Shown here in pieces: positions 1 through 10,175 of a stretch of DNA of 52,144 nt (positions are counted from its first letter, which is position 1; each line of letters opens with the position of its first letter). The stretch spans positions 143,155 through 195,298 of the forward strand of contig NW_005196981.1 of NCBI RefSeq assembly GCF_000372725.1, in the 5' to 3' direction. Source of the DNA: Emiliania huxleyi CCMP1516. Its lineage: Eukaryota > Haptophyta > Isochrysidales > Noelaerhabdaceae. The notes beneath the pieces were generated by a model, which saw nothing but the letters and a program-made list of their open reading frames with translations, ran no database searches and was not told the DNA's origin. Both the position numbers and the translations under genes were made by a program.

Positions 1-194
1 TTCTTTCATTCTTTCTTTGTGAATCCTTGTCCCTTTATGGCCAGCTCGAGGCGCGCCAGTCCCCCATCGGTCTTCAGGCGGCGCTCTGTTCTCGCCGGGC
101 GCCTGCCCTACTTTCCAGTATCCTGAGGCGCGCGGAGCTCTGGGCGGGTTTGGCCTTCTCTCTGTTCTTTTTCGGGGGGGGGGGGGGGGGAGAG

Positions 195-294
195 ACGTGT
201 CGGGGGACTCAGACCATACGGCGCTCTAGATAGGAATGATGCGGACGTGTCGGGGGACTCAGACCATACGGCGCTCTAGATAGGAATGATGCGG
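195..294. repeat. Exact 50-bp tandem duplication
   Basis: Two identical 50-bp units lie head to tail, at 195-244 and 245-294. Each starts acgtgtcggg and ends aatgatgcgg. A poly-G run at about 175-190 lies just upstream. No coding function is visible. Perfect identity suggests a very recent duplication or an assembly artefact next to the homopolymer. Confidence 0.9.
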
Positions 295-536
295 CTCAAC
301 GCCCGCACCCAGCAATCGTGCTCAGATGAGAGAGCGCCCACAGGAGGGGCGAGAGAGCGAGCGAGAAAGAGAGTAGAGAGATCAAAGAAGCCATGCCGCA
401 TGCGCTGTCCCCGGCGCGTCACGATGTGGGTCTTCGTGTTGTCCTGTTGAGGATGGAGCGTGCGATAAGAGGAGATGCAGAGAATTTCGTGTATTGAAGT
501 GATGTTAGAGACGTTGAGTTTCCGCTGCTCGTAAGC

Positions 537-635
537 TTGACCGGCCGCGGCGCCGTCGGCTTGCTCAACGCGTGTTACGCGCGTGCGTCGTGCGAGGATG
601 AATTGGAGGAGCCCGACACGCGTCTTGGGGGGGGG
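537..635 (+). pseudogene. Fragment of an ankyrin-kinase gene (kinase C-lobe)
   Basis: The reading frame from 537 gives LTGRGAVGLLNAC, then a diverged stretch, then ELEEPDTR. The intact ankyrin-kinase-RING gene at 41238-44834 has LTGRGALGLLNAC and ALEEPDT in its kinase C-lobe (about 44217-44281). The DNA matches over most of this stretch, with a small insertion in the copy here. No other kinase sequence flanks it, so this is a stray piece of a paralogue, carried by duplication or by a mobile element. It is too short to be functional. Confidence 0.7.
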
Positions 636-959
636 ACCCCCCCATCTTTGCGTTACCGGGGTTGCCCCGACCCCGACGGGCGACGGGCAAGCCACTCCGG
701 AGAGAGGTCCAAAATTTGAGTCTCTCTCTCCGAGTGTAACTGTAAGCGGGAGTACGTCAGTAGCGAGTACGTACTTTTAGCTTAATTGGAGAAACGGGAG
801 AGAGGGGTGTGTGTGTTCTCTTGGCCCCCTTCTATAAGAGGCTCTTTAAAAGAGGCCCTCGCGTGGCGCGTGAGAGAAGACTGATGATGCTCCTTCGACT
901 TAGGGAGCGGTTCAGCTGCTGGGCGGGCTTCAGGCTGGTGCTCACGCGAAAAGGAATCG

Positions 960-1800
960 ACGCGATGTGCAAAGCATACAAGAAGGGGAGAGGGAAGAGG
1001 AGAGACGCCGGTGATGACGAAGCAGAAACTAGCGCAGACGAGAGCAGGGCAGACCCGGGGACTGGGGAGCCGGAGCAGACGGCATCGGCCGCCGAGGGAA
1101 CGTTGGGAAGAGGCACGAGGAGGGCGGCGACCTCGACCGACTATGGAGGCCGTCGCCAGACGACGCAGGGCAGAAGACGGTGAGGCGGAGCAGACGCGCA
1201 GGGCGAGACTAGGGTTGCCTAACGTTAGGAGCTGAACAGTGTTGCTAGTGTTAACAGTAACAACAGAACAACAGTGGGGCTTCCCAACAACAGTAGCTAA
1301 CGTTAGGCCGACTGAACAACAGTAAGGAAGGCCTGGCAGTGACCCACGACGATCTCTAGTGTCCAGTGCGGGTAATACCCAAAAATACCCGGGAAAACCC
1401 AGGTATTTTCGGGGTTTACCCGGTTTTTTGGCCATTTTCTGCTTGCTGGCCGCTGAACAACAGTAACAACAGTAATAAACAGTAACAGCATGGGCTGGGG
1501 TGAACACTTGAACAACGTTGAGGATTTCAGCCAACAATAGCGCAACTGTTAGGCCCCAAATTAACGTTAGGCAACCCTAGGCGAGACGAGGGAGGGAGCA
1601 GGACTTTGCGGAGATCAGCAGGAGGATGTACGAAGAGATTAGGAGCAGCAGGGACCCGAGGGACCATGTGGAAGACTGCTAGTGCTAGTCCCCCATCGGG
1701 AGGACGACCCCGGCTAGTCGCCGACCACACCCACAAAGAACCCTGCACAAAGATCGCAAGGGCGGGGACCTGTTCCTTTTTACCCATCTCACAGTAGAGA
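960..1800 (+). mobile_element. LINE-like dispersed repeat, copy 1, interrupted
   Basis: About 960-1208 plus 1580-1798 match the reverse complement of 13499-13950 nearly base for base. In the other copy the two halves are contiguous; here a 370-bp insertion (1210-1579) separates them. The shared sequence encodes, in one frame, a highly charged peptide (YKK, DDE, GRGTRRAATSTDYGG and, after the insertion, MYEEIRSSRDPRDH), which is clearest in the second copy. A third fragment at 16624-16672 (-) keeps only the last 50 bp. A shared 3' end with variable 5' truncation is typical of non-LTR retroelements. No reverse transcriptase is visible, so the class is inferred. Confidence 0.65.
1210..1579. mobile_element. 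hAT-like non-autonomous element with 8-bp target duplication
   Basis: A 370-bp insertion is bounded by perfect 18-bp terminal inverted repeats beginning TAGGGTTGCC. It is flanked by the 8-bp direct repeat GGCGAGAC at 1202-1209 and 1580-1587. The uninterrupted paralogous copy (13499-13950, minus strand) has GGCGAGAC once at this point, so it serves as the empty site. hAT transposons make 8-bp duplications and often have short TIRs starting C/TAGGG. Subterminal AACAACAGT-type motifs recur near both ends (about 1230-1330 and 1455-1490), as in hAT elements. No transposase is encoded, so it would have moved using a transposase supplied from elsewhere. Confidence 0.85.
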
Positions 1801-1824
1801 GAGGTGTGAGGTGCTCACCCAGGT

Positions 1825-2035
1825 TTCGGAAGTCCGCCTTGATGCGATCAGTTCCCCCCAGGTTTGACCGCGCAGCTCGCAAGACTCGTCGAGCACTCGC
1901 AGCCTCTCTGCGCCTCTCATGCTGCCGCGGCGCCTGCGTGCGGGAAGTTCAGTCTTTCCGGAAGATATCGTCGAGTTTTGAAAGCTGCGCGGTCAAACCT
2001 GGGGGGAAAGAAGAGCGTCACGACGGACTTCAGGT
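1825..2035. repeat. Foldback (MITE-like) inverted repeat
   Basis: Two arms of about 70 bp face each other. The core is a perfect 24-bp inverted repeat at 1854-1877 and 1983-2006 (begins CCCCCCAGGTTTGACC), and similarity extends outward to GAAGTCCG at both ends. The spacer is about 105 bp. No ORF is involved and no target duplication was identified. Confidence 0.65.
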
Positions 2036-2291
2036 TACCCCTGAAGCTCTTCTGACTGACGCTTCTCACTCCCCATACTTCGTCTAGCTATGCGTCTACG
2101 AAGTATCTTTAATTAAGTACCAGCGTATGCCTACCTGGCGCAACAGCGGGATTTACCTGCCTACCCCGAAGATTTCCCGTCCACGCCGACGTCGGCTCGT
2201 CCGGTTTGGTGCTAGGCAAAGGGGCAAACGCCGCGGAACACCACCCGGTCCCGGTGCTTCTCGCTGAGCAACTACTGCGTGGAGAACCCCG

Positions 2292-4390
2292 ATGCTGACA
2301 AAGTCGGATGCCGGCCAGCGATTGGGTTGCCGCCGGGGTGTCGCGCTCGCGCTGACCTGCTTCGGTGTCGCCGCAGGCATTCGTGCGTACAAACCCTTCC
2401 AGCCTCAAGGGGAGGGAAAGGAGATGGCAGAAGTAACGTCAAGGGAAAGGAAGGACGGTGCGGCGACCGATGAGTTCAACGCGCTCACCCCATGTTACCG
2501 CTGCAACGAGATCTACGAGGACTGTGGAGATCACCCATGCGCGGACGCTGCCAACTGCGGCGTTTGCGGCAGCATCAAATCTGACCCCAAAAGTTGCCAG
2601 CCCGATCCTGTTTCGCTCCGCTACCCGTGCGGGATGGATGAGGTGACAGAGGATCCGGATTGCGACAAGTGCTCGGAAACCTTTGGCCAGGGACCTGGCG
2701 ATTGTGGCGGTGCACCATGCGAGGATGCTTGCGAATGCGGCGTCTGTGGGTCATACGGAAAATGTGACAGGTCCTGCAAAGCCGAACCAACGAAGGGTCG
2801 GCACAAGTGCAAGAAGCCCCATTTTATTGCACGACCAACCGTCGGAGCTTGCTCTTCCTGTCTACAGGACACCGCCGACCTTTGGAAAGGTGACTATACC
2901 GAGGAAGAATTTCGACACGGACACGCGAAGTTGGGGCATGCCAAGAACAACCTGTGCGGTGGGTCTCTTTGCGAGGACGCTTGCGGCTGCGGGGTGTGTG
3001 GATCCATCGCCGGGCGTTGCGATGCCACTTGCTACGCTTTCCCCCACACGAGGTTCCGGTGCACGCTAGACTACGAGCCACGGCTACCGATAAAGCCGAT
3101 CTTTGCCCTTCCTCCGGGGGCCGGACCAGTCCCAAAAAAACGTGGGGCTGGCTTCAGCAACTCGGGCCCACTGTTTCCCGACGGGAAGCGCATATATAGC
3201 TGCGACGACGCCTCTCACCTAAACCTGGCCGATTCGTGGTTCTACAATTGGCACTCGCACCCAGACTGTGGAAAGGGCAACACCTGCAGCGAACCGATGT
3301 GCGGGGGCAGGGCGCGCGCGGCAGAATACGTTCCGATCATCAAGGGCTCCAAAGACTGCAAGCCATCGTGCAAGGCAGGTCTCGACCCCAACTACAAGCA
3401 GATATGGCGCGACTCTGGTGTGCGCCACCTCGGCGGGTTCAACGAGCCAGATCTGCACGACAAGCTCCCTGCCAAGAGGGCAGCGGAGCTCTGGGTGCAA
3501 GTGCAAGAGATTGCAGAGGAGTTCGACCCTCCGTTGGTGCCCTCTTGGTCATACGCCACCACACATGTGATAGTACACCTCTTCATCGCCGCGCGACTCC
3601 CTCCTAGGTGCTCTTTTCGCCGCAGCTGTGTGTTCGCTACTTCGATGGCAATCCATCACCCTGGCTAACACATTTCCTGGGCAACTGCAGCGTCATCGAG
3701 GGCTGCGACCCGGACAAAATTAAGTACATCGGCTACCACTACTACTCAAACTCTAGGGAGGAAGTGTTCACCGAACTGGCCGATCGAATCGCACGTTTCT
3801 ACGAATCATTTGGCAAGAAGCTGTGGATCACCGAGATGGCAGTCGGTTTTGCCAAACAAGGCCGGCAGGTCCAGGACGAATGGATGTCCAAGACGCTGCT
3901 GGCGCTCGAGACGGACGACAGGGTGTTTCGGTACACGTGGTTTGCGACACGCAACCCGGTTGACCGCCCCCTCCGCATGGATGCTCTCCCGTGACCACTC
4001 ACTCACACCTGAGTACATGCACACTTCCGTGCTCAGGTGCACGACTTCGTGCGAGAAAGCAGTCTGTTTGTTCCCGGCACCGAGAACCTTACCAGCACCG
4101 GCAAGCTGTATGCACAGGACTGGGACATCATTGCCAAGCATGCGGGCTTGATCCCCGCAAATGTGTCGCACAACCTCCCGGAGAAGGCCACCGCCGCATG
4201 TGAACCTTGGTGCGCTGGTCACACGCAGAGATGGAGCCTCAAATGCGGTTGGGAAAGTAAGTGCGCCGGGTGCGAACCGTGCTTGCGAGGCGAGTCGCGA
4301 GACCTCTCAGGAATGACATCATTTGGGATGGAGGCAATGGACGCAGTGCAATCGTGGTTCTCCCCCATCTGGAACCGCCTCTACCTTTAA
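2292..4390 (+). CDS. Secreted Asl1/GH128-like glycosidase with cysteine-rich repeats (3 exons)
   Basis: Modelled exons are 2292-3566, 3626-3958 and 4037-4390, giving about 653 residues; both introns are GT-AG and phase 0 (59 and 78 bp). The ATG at 2292 is followed by a hydrophobic stretch (GVALALTCFGVAAGI) that fits a signal peptide or anchor. Three cysteine repeats follow, each with C-x2-C and ending CGVCGS (about 2490, 2660 and 2830-3040), then a fourth weaker one. The second half has landmarks of the Asl1-like glycoside hydrolase fold (PF11790, GH128): GGFNEPD, with a likely acid/base Glu, YIGYHYY, and LWITEMAVGF, with a likely nucleophile Glu, then TWFATRNP across intron 2. The C-terminus is again Cys-rich. 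Family members are beta-1,3-glucanases or cell-wall proteins, so a role outside the cell on beta-glucan is plausible but inferred. Without the introns every frame stops early. Confidence 0.8.
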
Positions 4391-4474
4391 ACGCTAAGAG
4401 GTTCCTCCTTTCCGCACCCCAGATCCCCAGTCTCGAACGTGTGTGCTCTCTGTCTCAGTCTGTCTGTCAGCTGT

Positions 4475-4925
4475 GTCGATTTCTGCCGGATTTCGATGTT
4501 AGTGGCAAACCGCGCGGAACCGAAAATGGCGTTTAATTTCGCGCACCTGCTGCTTTTGCGGCGGCGCTCCGCGCCGCTTGAGGTGCCTGCGGCGCCCCTG
4601 GGCGCTGTGCGCCTGTGGTTTGGGGGGGCTCGGCTAAGTCGATTTGTACCAGATTTCGACATATTAGTAGCAAACCCGCGGAACCGAAAATGGCGCTTAA
4701 TTTCGCGCACCTGCTGTCAGCCTCCTACGCGAGTGCGTATGCCCCGTCGTCCTGCTCTAGGACGTGTGTAACACTGACTGACTGACTGCTGTCCGCCGCC
4801 TACGGCGGCGCTCCGCGCCGCTTGGGGCGCCTGCGGCGCCTCTGGGCGCGCCTGTGGTTTGGGGGGCGGGGCTGGCTAACGGTCGATTTGTACCGGATTT
4901 CGATGTTAGTGGCTACTCGATAGCG
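4475..4925. repeat. Three diverged tandem repeat units
   Basis: A block starting GTCGATTT, followed by GATTTCGA, occurs at about 4475, 4638 and 4882. In the first two units it continues to GGAACCGAAAATGGCG and a CGCGCACCTGCTG segment. Units two and three are preceded by a shared GGCGGCGCTCCGCGCCGCTT segment. Spacings of 163 and 244 bp show that units have gained or lost sequence. No coding potential is seen; the stretch 4391-5170 holds no gene. Confidence 0.75.
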
Positions 4926-5176
4926 GCCACGCCATAGAGGCTCACGGACAGGATGAGCCAAGGCTTGGGCCGCATCGCGCTGAAGAGTTTTACCCAAATC
5001 CGAAACCGAAACACGAATCTCCAAAACCAAAAGGGAATGAAATCCCTTATGGATATAATCGCCTAATGATCTCGAGGATTGGCGGAATTAATGCCCGGGA
5101 ACAGCCCTTCTGGCCCGAGCGCGGGGCGCGAGGGACAAACGAACTCAAAGGGCATGAAAGTCGTCAAGCCGCTTGA

Positions 5177-5560
5177 TCAGGCCAAGTAGATGGCCCGCGA
5201 GGCAGCCTTCGTGAGCAGGTCGGCGAGCATGACAACGCCGGGGAGGTGTTCGACAGAGATAACGCCACGGCTGACGAGATCGCGAAGAAACTCGGCGGCG
5301 CGCAAGATGTGCTTGGTCTTCTTGAAGGCGACGGGGTCGAATGCCATGCCGACGGCGGACTTGCTATAGCAGTTGATGACGCTGGCGCCGTCGATGGAAA
5401 ATCCAAGGTCGATCAGTACTTCGCGGATGAAAACCACCTCCTTGGCGGCGAGCATCGTGCCAAAGAACTCTGCCTCGGCGCTAGAGAGCGTGACGGATCG
5501 CTGCATCTTGGAGAACCAGTGGAAGAGGCATCCGTAGAAAAAGAACATGCCCCCGGAGAA
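5177..5560 (-). pseudogene. Ty1/Copia retrotransposon RNase H remnant
   Basis: The minus-strand frame reads MQRSVTLSSAEAEF, FIREVLIDLGF, SKSAVGMAF, KKTKHILRAAEFLRD and LADLLTKA in that order. These are the hallmarks of the C-terminal RNase H domain of Copia polyproteins (SSAEAEY, K-TKHI, ADxLTK). The ORF is open for about 123 codons, but no reverse transcriptase or integrase is joined to it in frame, and the normally invariant Tyr of SSAEAEY is Phe. It is therefore a 3' fragment of a dead element. No LTR was found on either side. Confidence 0.85.
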
Positions 5561-5587
5561 AGGTATTTGGCAGGAGAGAGGAGCATC

Positions 5588-6590
5588 CTATGCCTCTGTG
5601 AGTAATTCCCACGATTTGCGAATCCGGTTGCTCCCGTCGATGGCCGGGCCCTCGCTGATCTCTGGTGGCGTGACGGAGCAGATGTACTTCGTCTTTGGGC
5701 AGGCCTGACGGGTGATGAGGTTGTGTACTTGAGGTGTCCAACGTTCTGAATGCCCTCGGTGCATTCGAGCGTGTCGATGAAGTCGAGCGGACGGAGGTTT
5801 TTGGTGAGGGCTGAGGCGTTTCCCAATCGCCTCCGAGGCAGCCTCTGTGTCGCCGAGGTAGGTTCCGAGGATTTTGAAGCATTTCTCGCGTCCGGTGAGG
5901 GTCCCGTCCTCGTCTCTCGGTGGTGCGGCGAGCCGACCATGAAGGAGGGTACGCTGTCGAGGTCGCCGCTCGGAGAGTAGATGAGGCACTTCTCCTCGTT
6001 GTCGAGGTTGCCAGCGAATTCGTTTTGCACCTCGAGAGGAGTGTGCCGCCCTCGCCGCAGTAAGACCGACGGCCTCTGCCACGGTGTCGTTTTGGACCAT
6101 GTCGTCGATGAACGAAACGAAGCGCCACGTCGGGTTCTTCTTTTGCACCATGTTGTCGATCTCGTGTGACTCCCGTGGTGCAGAACCCTGAGAAGGCGCG
6201 CCCTTGGGCACCGCCGCAGCACGACCGGATGTAGCCGTCGGCGTCCTCGCCAGGCGGCTCCAGGCTGAGCGGACGTCGTCATCCCTCTCGTCTCCGTCAC
6301 CGTACCCGTTTGCCTCGCGGTCGATCGGCGACCAGCCGAGCCACTCTTTGGCGCGGTCGACGGCCTCGTCGTCGTCCCACTCGCTGCACGAGTCGAACTC
6401 GTCCTCTGATCCGTACGAACTTGTCTGACGTCCAATCGTTCCACTCGTCTTGAAGCTCGTCCTGTAAGTCTTCGGTGCACGCGGCGACGGCGCACTGCAG
6501 CATCGACCAGTGCGGGCGGTCGCCGTCGCCATGAAGCCAGTTTCGCAGCTTGCCCATGGAACAGAAACCAGAGGGCTGCAAGCCCACGAG
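5588..6590 (-). pseudogene. Decayed reading frame with several frameshifts
   Basis: Coding-like peptide jumps between minus-strand frames. From upstream to downstream: MGKLRNWLHGDGDRPHWS; an acidic stretch with SYGSEDEFDS and KEWLGWSPIDREANGYGDG; SFIDDMVQNDTVAEA; NEEKCLIYSPSGDLDSVPSF; CFKILGTYLGDTEAASEA; LRPLDFIDTLECTEG; then CPKTKYICSVTPPEISEG. Each block is free of stops but lies in a different frame from the next, so at least four frame changes are needed. It ends just upstream of the Copia RNase H remnant on the same strand and may be an upstream part of the same element, though I do not recognise a gag, integrase or RT domain. Confidence 0.55.
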
Positions 6591-6599
6591 CGGAGGAGC

Positions 6600-7820
6600 C
6601 AGCAGGTCCTCGCGTCAGGAAGCAGGAAGGCACGCGGAGGGAGGCCGGAGTTTCCGAGGAGCCGCCTGCCTCCACGTCTAGGCTAGGTATTCTCGCGGCT
6701 GGTTCACTCCCGGGAAAGGATCCCTAGCCACTCAGGCCTCCGGGTTCGATCCAGGCCTACCCCTTAACCCCTACCCCGACCAGCCGCTACTCGTACCCTT
6801 CCCCCCCAAAAGTCGGAACCCTGCCTCCCTGCGTTTGAGTGTGGGCTGTCCAAGCCACCGGAGCCTCTCTCTCTGTCTCTCTGTCTGAATTCGCGGAGCG
6901 AGGAAAATTTTATACGGAATACGTCGCTTTTTGGGCCTCGTTTGGAATAAATACGTATTCTGGAATACGTGTGGACTACGATCGGAATACTGCCAATACG
7001 GGTAGAAAACAGCCCTAGGAGGGGTCCGTTCAGCGTTCTCGACACACGACACTCGAGGGTCCGTTTGGAATATACGTTCAGAGAGTAGGCACCGGAGCTG
7101 CCGGCGAGCGATGTAGAACTCGATGGAGTCCAACCCCAGCCGCTGTCCCAGCTCTTGGGTCGAGATGTGATGCTCCCACGCCTGGCGCGCACTGGTTTAG
7201 AACGGAAAAAGACCACATCCGTTTTCTACATCTGTCATCTCCAGCCCTGGAGCTGGTCGGCCACACCGCACACCGCGTCGCGCGTCGCGCCCTCTCTCCA
7301 CGACTATTCGTAGGGGCTATCCGACTTCCGGTTCCGCGTCTCGCACCATGGCGATGGCGCCAAGAGGTTCCTCTTTTCCGCGCGCCCCCCCCGCAAGGCG
7401 CGCGATCGATATACACGTCTCATCTCCACCACCCGCAACGAGGCCCGTTCTTCCTCCCTGCTTCCTCTCAGCAGCCCATCGTCTCGTCCACCGCCTCGCA
7501 GGTCTGGCTCGGGGGACGTCGAGGAGGACGTGCCTTGCCCCGTGCGGCGAAATCCATCCATCCAGCGATCCAGCCAGCCAGTCAGTCTTGCTCTTGGAGG
7601 TTGGTTGGAGCACTTGCTGAAGCGTGCACGCTGTGCTTTCTTCCTCCCCCCCGCCCCCCCTTGATTCCAATCCCGCTGTTCTCTTCTCATAAAGATCGGT
7701 CCACCCGAACTGTAGCGACCCAACGGTTTGAATTCAGGCGTCTTCTTCGCTGTTCACAGCACGCCACTAGGAAACCTAGAGCCCACGGTTCCACCTAGAG
7801 CCCACGGTTCCCTGGGGTCG
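6600..7820. other. No gene seen; small repeats
   Basis: No supported gene here. At 6900-7080 there is a run of short GGAATA/ATACG motifs (GGAATACG, ATACGTATTC, GGAATATACG) with partial inverted symmetry, possibly an old foldback. At 7772-7812 a 20-bp motif beginning CCTAGAGCCCACGG is repeated twice. The open frames here show no recognisable domain. Confidence 0.5.
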
Positions 7821-7923
7821 CCTCGTGAATAAACGAGTATGTATAGCGGTGCGCAATTGCCCCATACCACGAGAGAAAGGAAACCCAGGCCATTTGACCG
7901 TGACAGGGCGACGCTTGACGGTC

Positions 7924-9773
7924 ATGGCTCCCCTGCTGCTCGCCCTCTTGACGTCACACGTCGCGACGTTCCAGTTCGACGAGGCGGCGTCCGCACGCGC
8001 CGCCGCCGGAAAGTCTCAGCTCGAGGCGCTTGCCGCTGACACCACGTGCAGCGCCCGCGCCGTCGACCGCCTCCGCGGCGGTTGCCGCGAGATGGACGAC
8101 CAGTCGCAGTCGAGGCTGGCCGTGGACTTTACCAACTGCCACCTGGCCAAATCGGGGCTCACCACCTACGAGTGCACCTCCGAGATGAGCCTCGCCGACT
8201 GCACCAAACCCATGGTCGACTCGGCCGCGGCGCTCGCGTTCAACGCGTACACCCACTTCTACACGCACGCCGAGTCGATGTGCTTCTACCTCCAGTCGCG
8301 CGAGTTTCAGCGCTCGACCGAGACGCTCGTCGACCAGCTCCACGCCTCGGCGCAGGGGACGGCGTCACAGCTCGACAGCCTCAAAAAGGACACCGAGGCA
8401 GCTGCGGCCCGACCCCTTCTCCCCCATTTGCCGCCGCCCTCGGCCTCGCCGCCGCCGCCGCCCGCCTCACCCTCGCCGCGCCCTCGCGCCCACAGCCATC
8501 GCCACGCTCTCCCGCGGGCCCAGAGAGCACGACCCCCTCTCCCCGTGCGTGCAGTCGCTCGGCTCCAAGCAGCGCTCGCTGCTCGGCGGCGTCGACCGGC
8601 TCCTCGACCTGCAGGCCGCCCTGTTTGGCGAGTTCGCCGACATCAAGTCGGTCCTCTTCTTCACGTGCGCCGTGCTGCTCGCGCTCGCCCTCACCTCCAC
8701 CTCGCGCACCGCCGCCGCGCGGCTGCCCATCTTTGCGATGCTCACCGGCAGCTGCCTGCTCGAGAAGACTCTCGCCGCCGTCTTCCTCCGCCGCGGCGCC
8801 TCGGGGCCCGCCTCCGCCGCCGACGTCGAGGCGCTCGGGAGCCTTCCCCGAACCTTTCGTTCAGCCTTCCGTCCACCTTCCCCGAACCTTCGCGCAGGCC
8901 CTCGTCGCGTGGCTCTGGCTGCTGCGCAAGGCCACCTGCGCGGGCGGCCTGTGCGCTCTCTGCCACGCCGCGCTCTGCTACACCGACCTCGGCCTGCACG
9001 GCTCTCCAAGCAGCACGGTGCAAGTCGACGTGTCCAGGACGCGTCCAGGACGTGTCCCACAGGCCGCAAGACGCTCTCAAAGCTGGACGAGCTGCACGCG
9101 TTGACGCGGCGCGACTCGGAGGACCTTAGCGCAAAGATCGACGGCCTCGCCCGCGCCGTCTCGCCCGCGCCCTCCGCCTCCTCCTCCGCCGCCTCGCCGT
9201 CGCAGCCGCCCGCCTCGCCGCCGCCGCTGCCCGAGGCGCTCTGCCATCCGCGTCCGCCCCCCTCGCACGCCTTCCCTCTCCCGAGATGGCAGACGCGTCA
9301 ACCCCCCCCCCGACCCACCCACCCGACCCACCCCCTGGTGTGCGTAGGCTGGCTCCGACGCCGAGGCGGACCTCCTCCAGCGCCTCCTCCACGCCTACCT
9401 CCTCCGCCTCAAGCGCTCGCGCGTGGCCGGCGCACTTCGCGCCGTCGGCGGCGGCGGCAACGCGCGCAAATCGCCCGCGCGCAGGTCGCCCGCGCGCCGG
9501 TCTCCGCTCGCCGGAGGCCCCGGAGGAGGCCGCCGCAGGAGCATGTCGCCGCTCGCCCGCGGAGCCGCCGCCAGCGCTTCGCCCCGCCTCGCGTGCGAGG
9601 CGCAGCTCGACGGGCGCAGCTGGCCGAGCGCCGCCACGCCGCCGCTCTCGCGCGATTGCAGCGAGCAGTCGTTGGCGGAGAGCGCCGCCTCGCCGGCGTA
9701 CGGGCACGTCACGCCGGCCCGCCGCTCGGTGCGGCTCGCACAGCGGGCGGAGCGGCGGCGCTCGGTGGAGTGA
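7924..9773 (+). CDS. GEX1/Brambleberry/Kar5-type nuclear fusion protein (multi-exon)
   Basis: The ATG at 7924 starts a signal peptide (MAPLLLALLTSHVATFQF). Exon 1 (to 8397) carries the family's cysteine-rich ectodomain: RLRGGCREMDDQSQSRLA, a CHLAK block, then YTHFYTHAESMCFYLQS and FQRSTETLVDQLH. Introns 8398-8554 and 8831-8897 are both GC-AG and phase 0. Exon 2 has a coiled stretch and a membrane segment (VLFFTCAVLLALALTST), and ends in frame with exon 3 (ALVAWLWLLRKATCAGG). Later exons (SKLDELHALTRRDSEDL; YLLRLKRSRVAG; basic Ser/Arg-rich tail) end at TGA 9771-9773; boundaries near 9015-9055 and 9140-9350 are unresolved. Family members sit in the nuclear envelope and are needed for fusion of gamete nuclei. 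A plus-strand reading without introns gives only broken pieces. Confidence 0.85.
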
Positions 9774-10127
9774 GCGGGGGCGGGCCAACAGGGCGGCTCA
9801 CGCGCCCAAATCGTGTTCACGGGGCCCCGCGCCCCACCCTGGACGCCTTGCAAGTTAGTGGCATTGGTGCCGATTTTTGGATCGGTACTCTCACAGCCGG
9901 ACGGTGCCACAACGGTCGCGGTGACGAGACGCTATTGCGTATTGGTATTGCTCGCCATCGGCATCGTGCAGACCAGAGTGCAAGAGGCTACCCCTATATA
10001 GGTCATCAGATTATAATGTTATGAGATCAGCGCGGAAACGAATGTTTCGGTATTACGCTTTACGGCTCTAAATTCTCGATCGTATCGAGAATCGACGCGT
10101 ACGGACTATGATCTATGGTCTAATGAG

Positions 10128-10175
10128 GCTAGTTCCAATTCACTCTGACACACACACACACGCTAATCTTGAAAA
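10128..10175 (+). repeat. Inverted repeat partner of 11744-11781
   Basis: GGCTAGTTCCAATTCACTCT at about 10127-10146 recurs in reverse complement at 11757-11782. Both copies continue through GACAC to CGCTAATC; the copy here has an expanded CA dinucleotide run in between. The pair bounds about 1.65 kb that includes the broken GT32-like fragment and ends at the GT47 gene start. It could be the ends of an old element or a local inverted duplication. Confidence 0.6.

Noticed and set aside
6735..6765. GGGTTCGATCC resembling a tRNA T-loop / B box
   Set aside because: No matching acceptor, D or anticodon stems could be drawn around it on either strand, so I do not call a tRNA or a tRNA-derived SINE.
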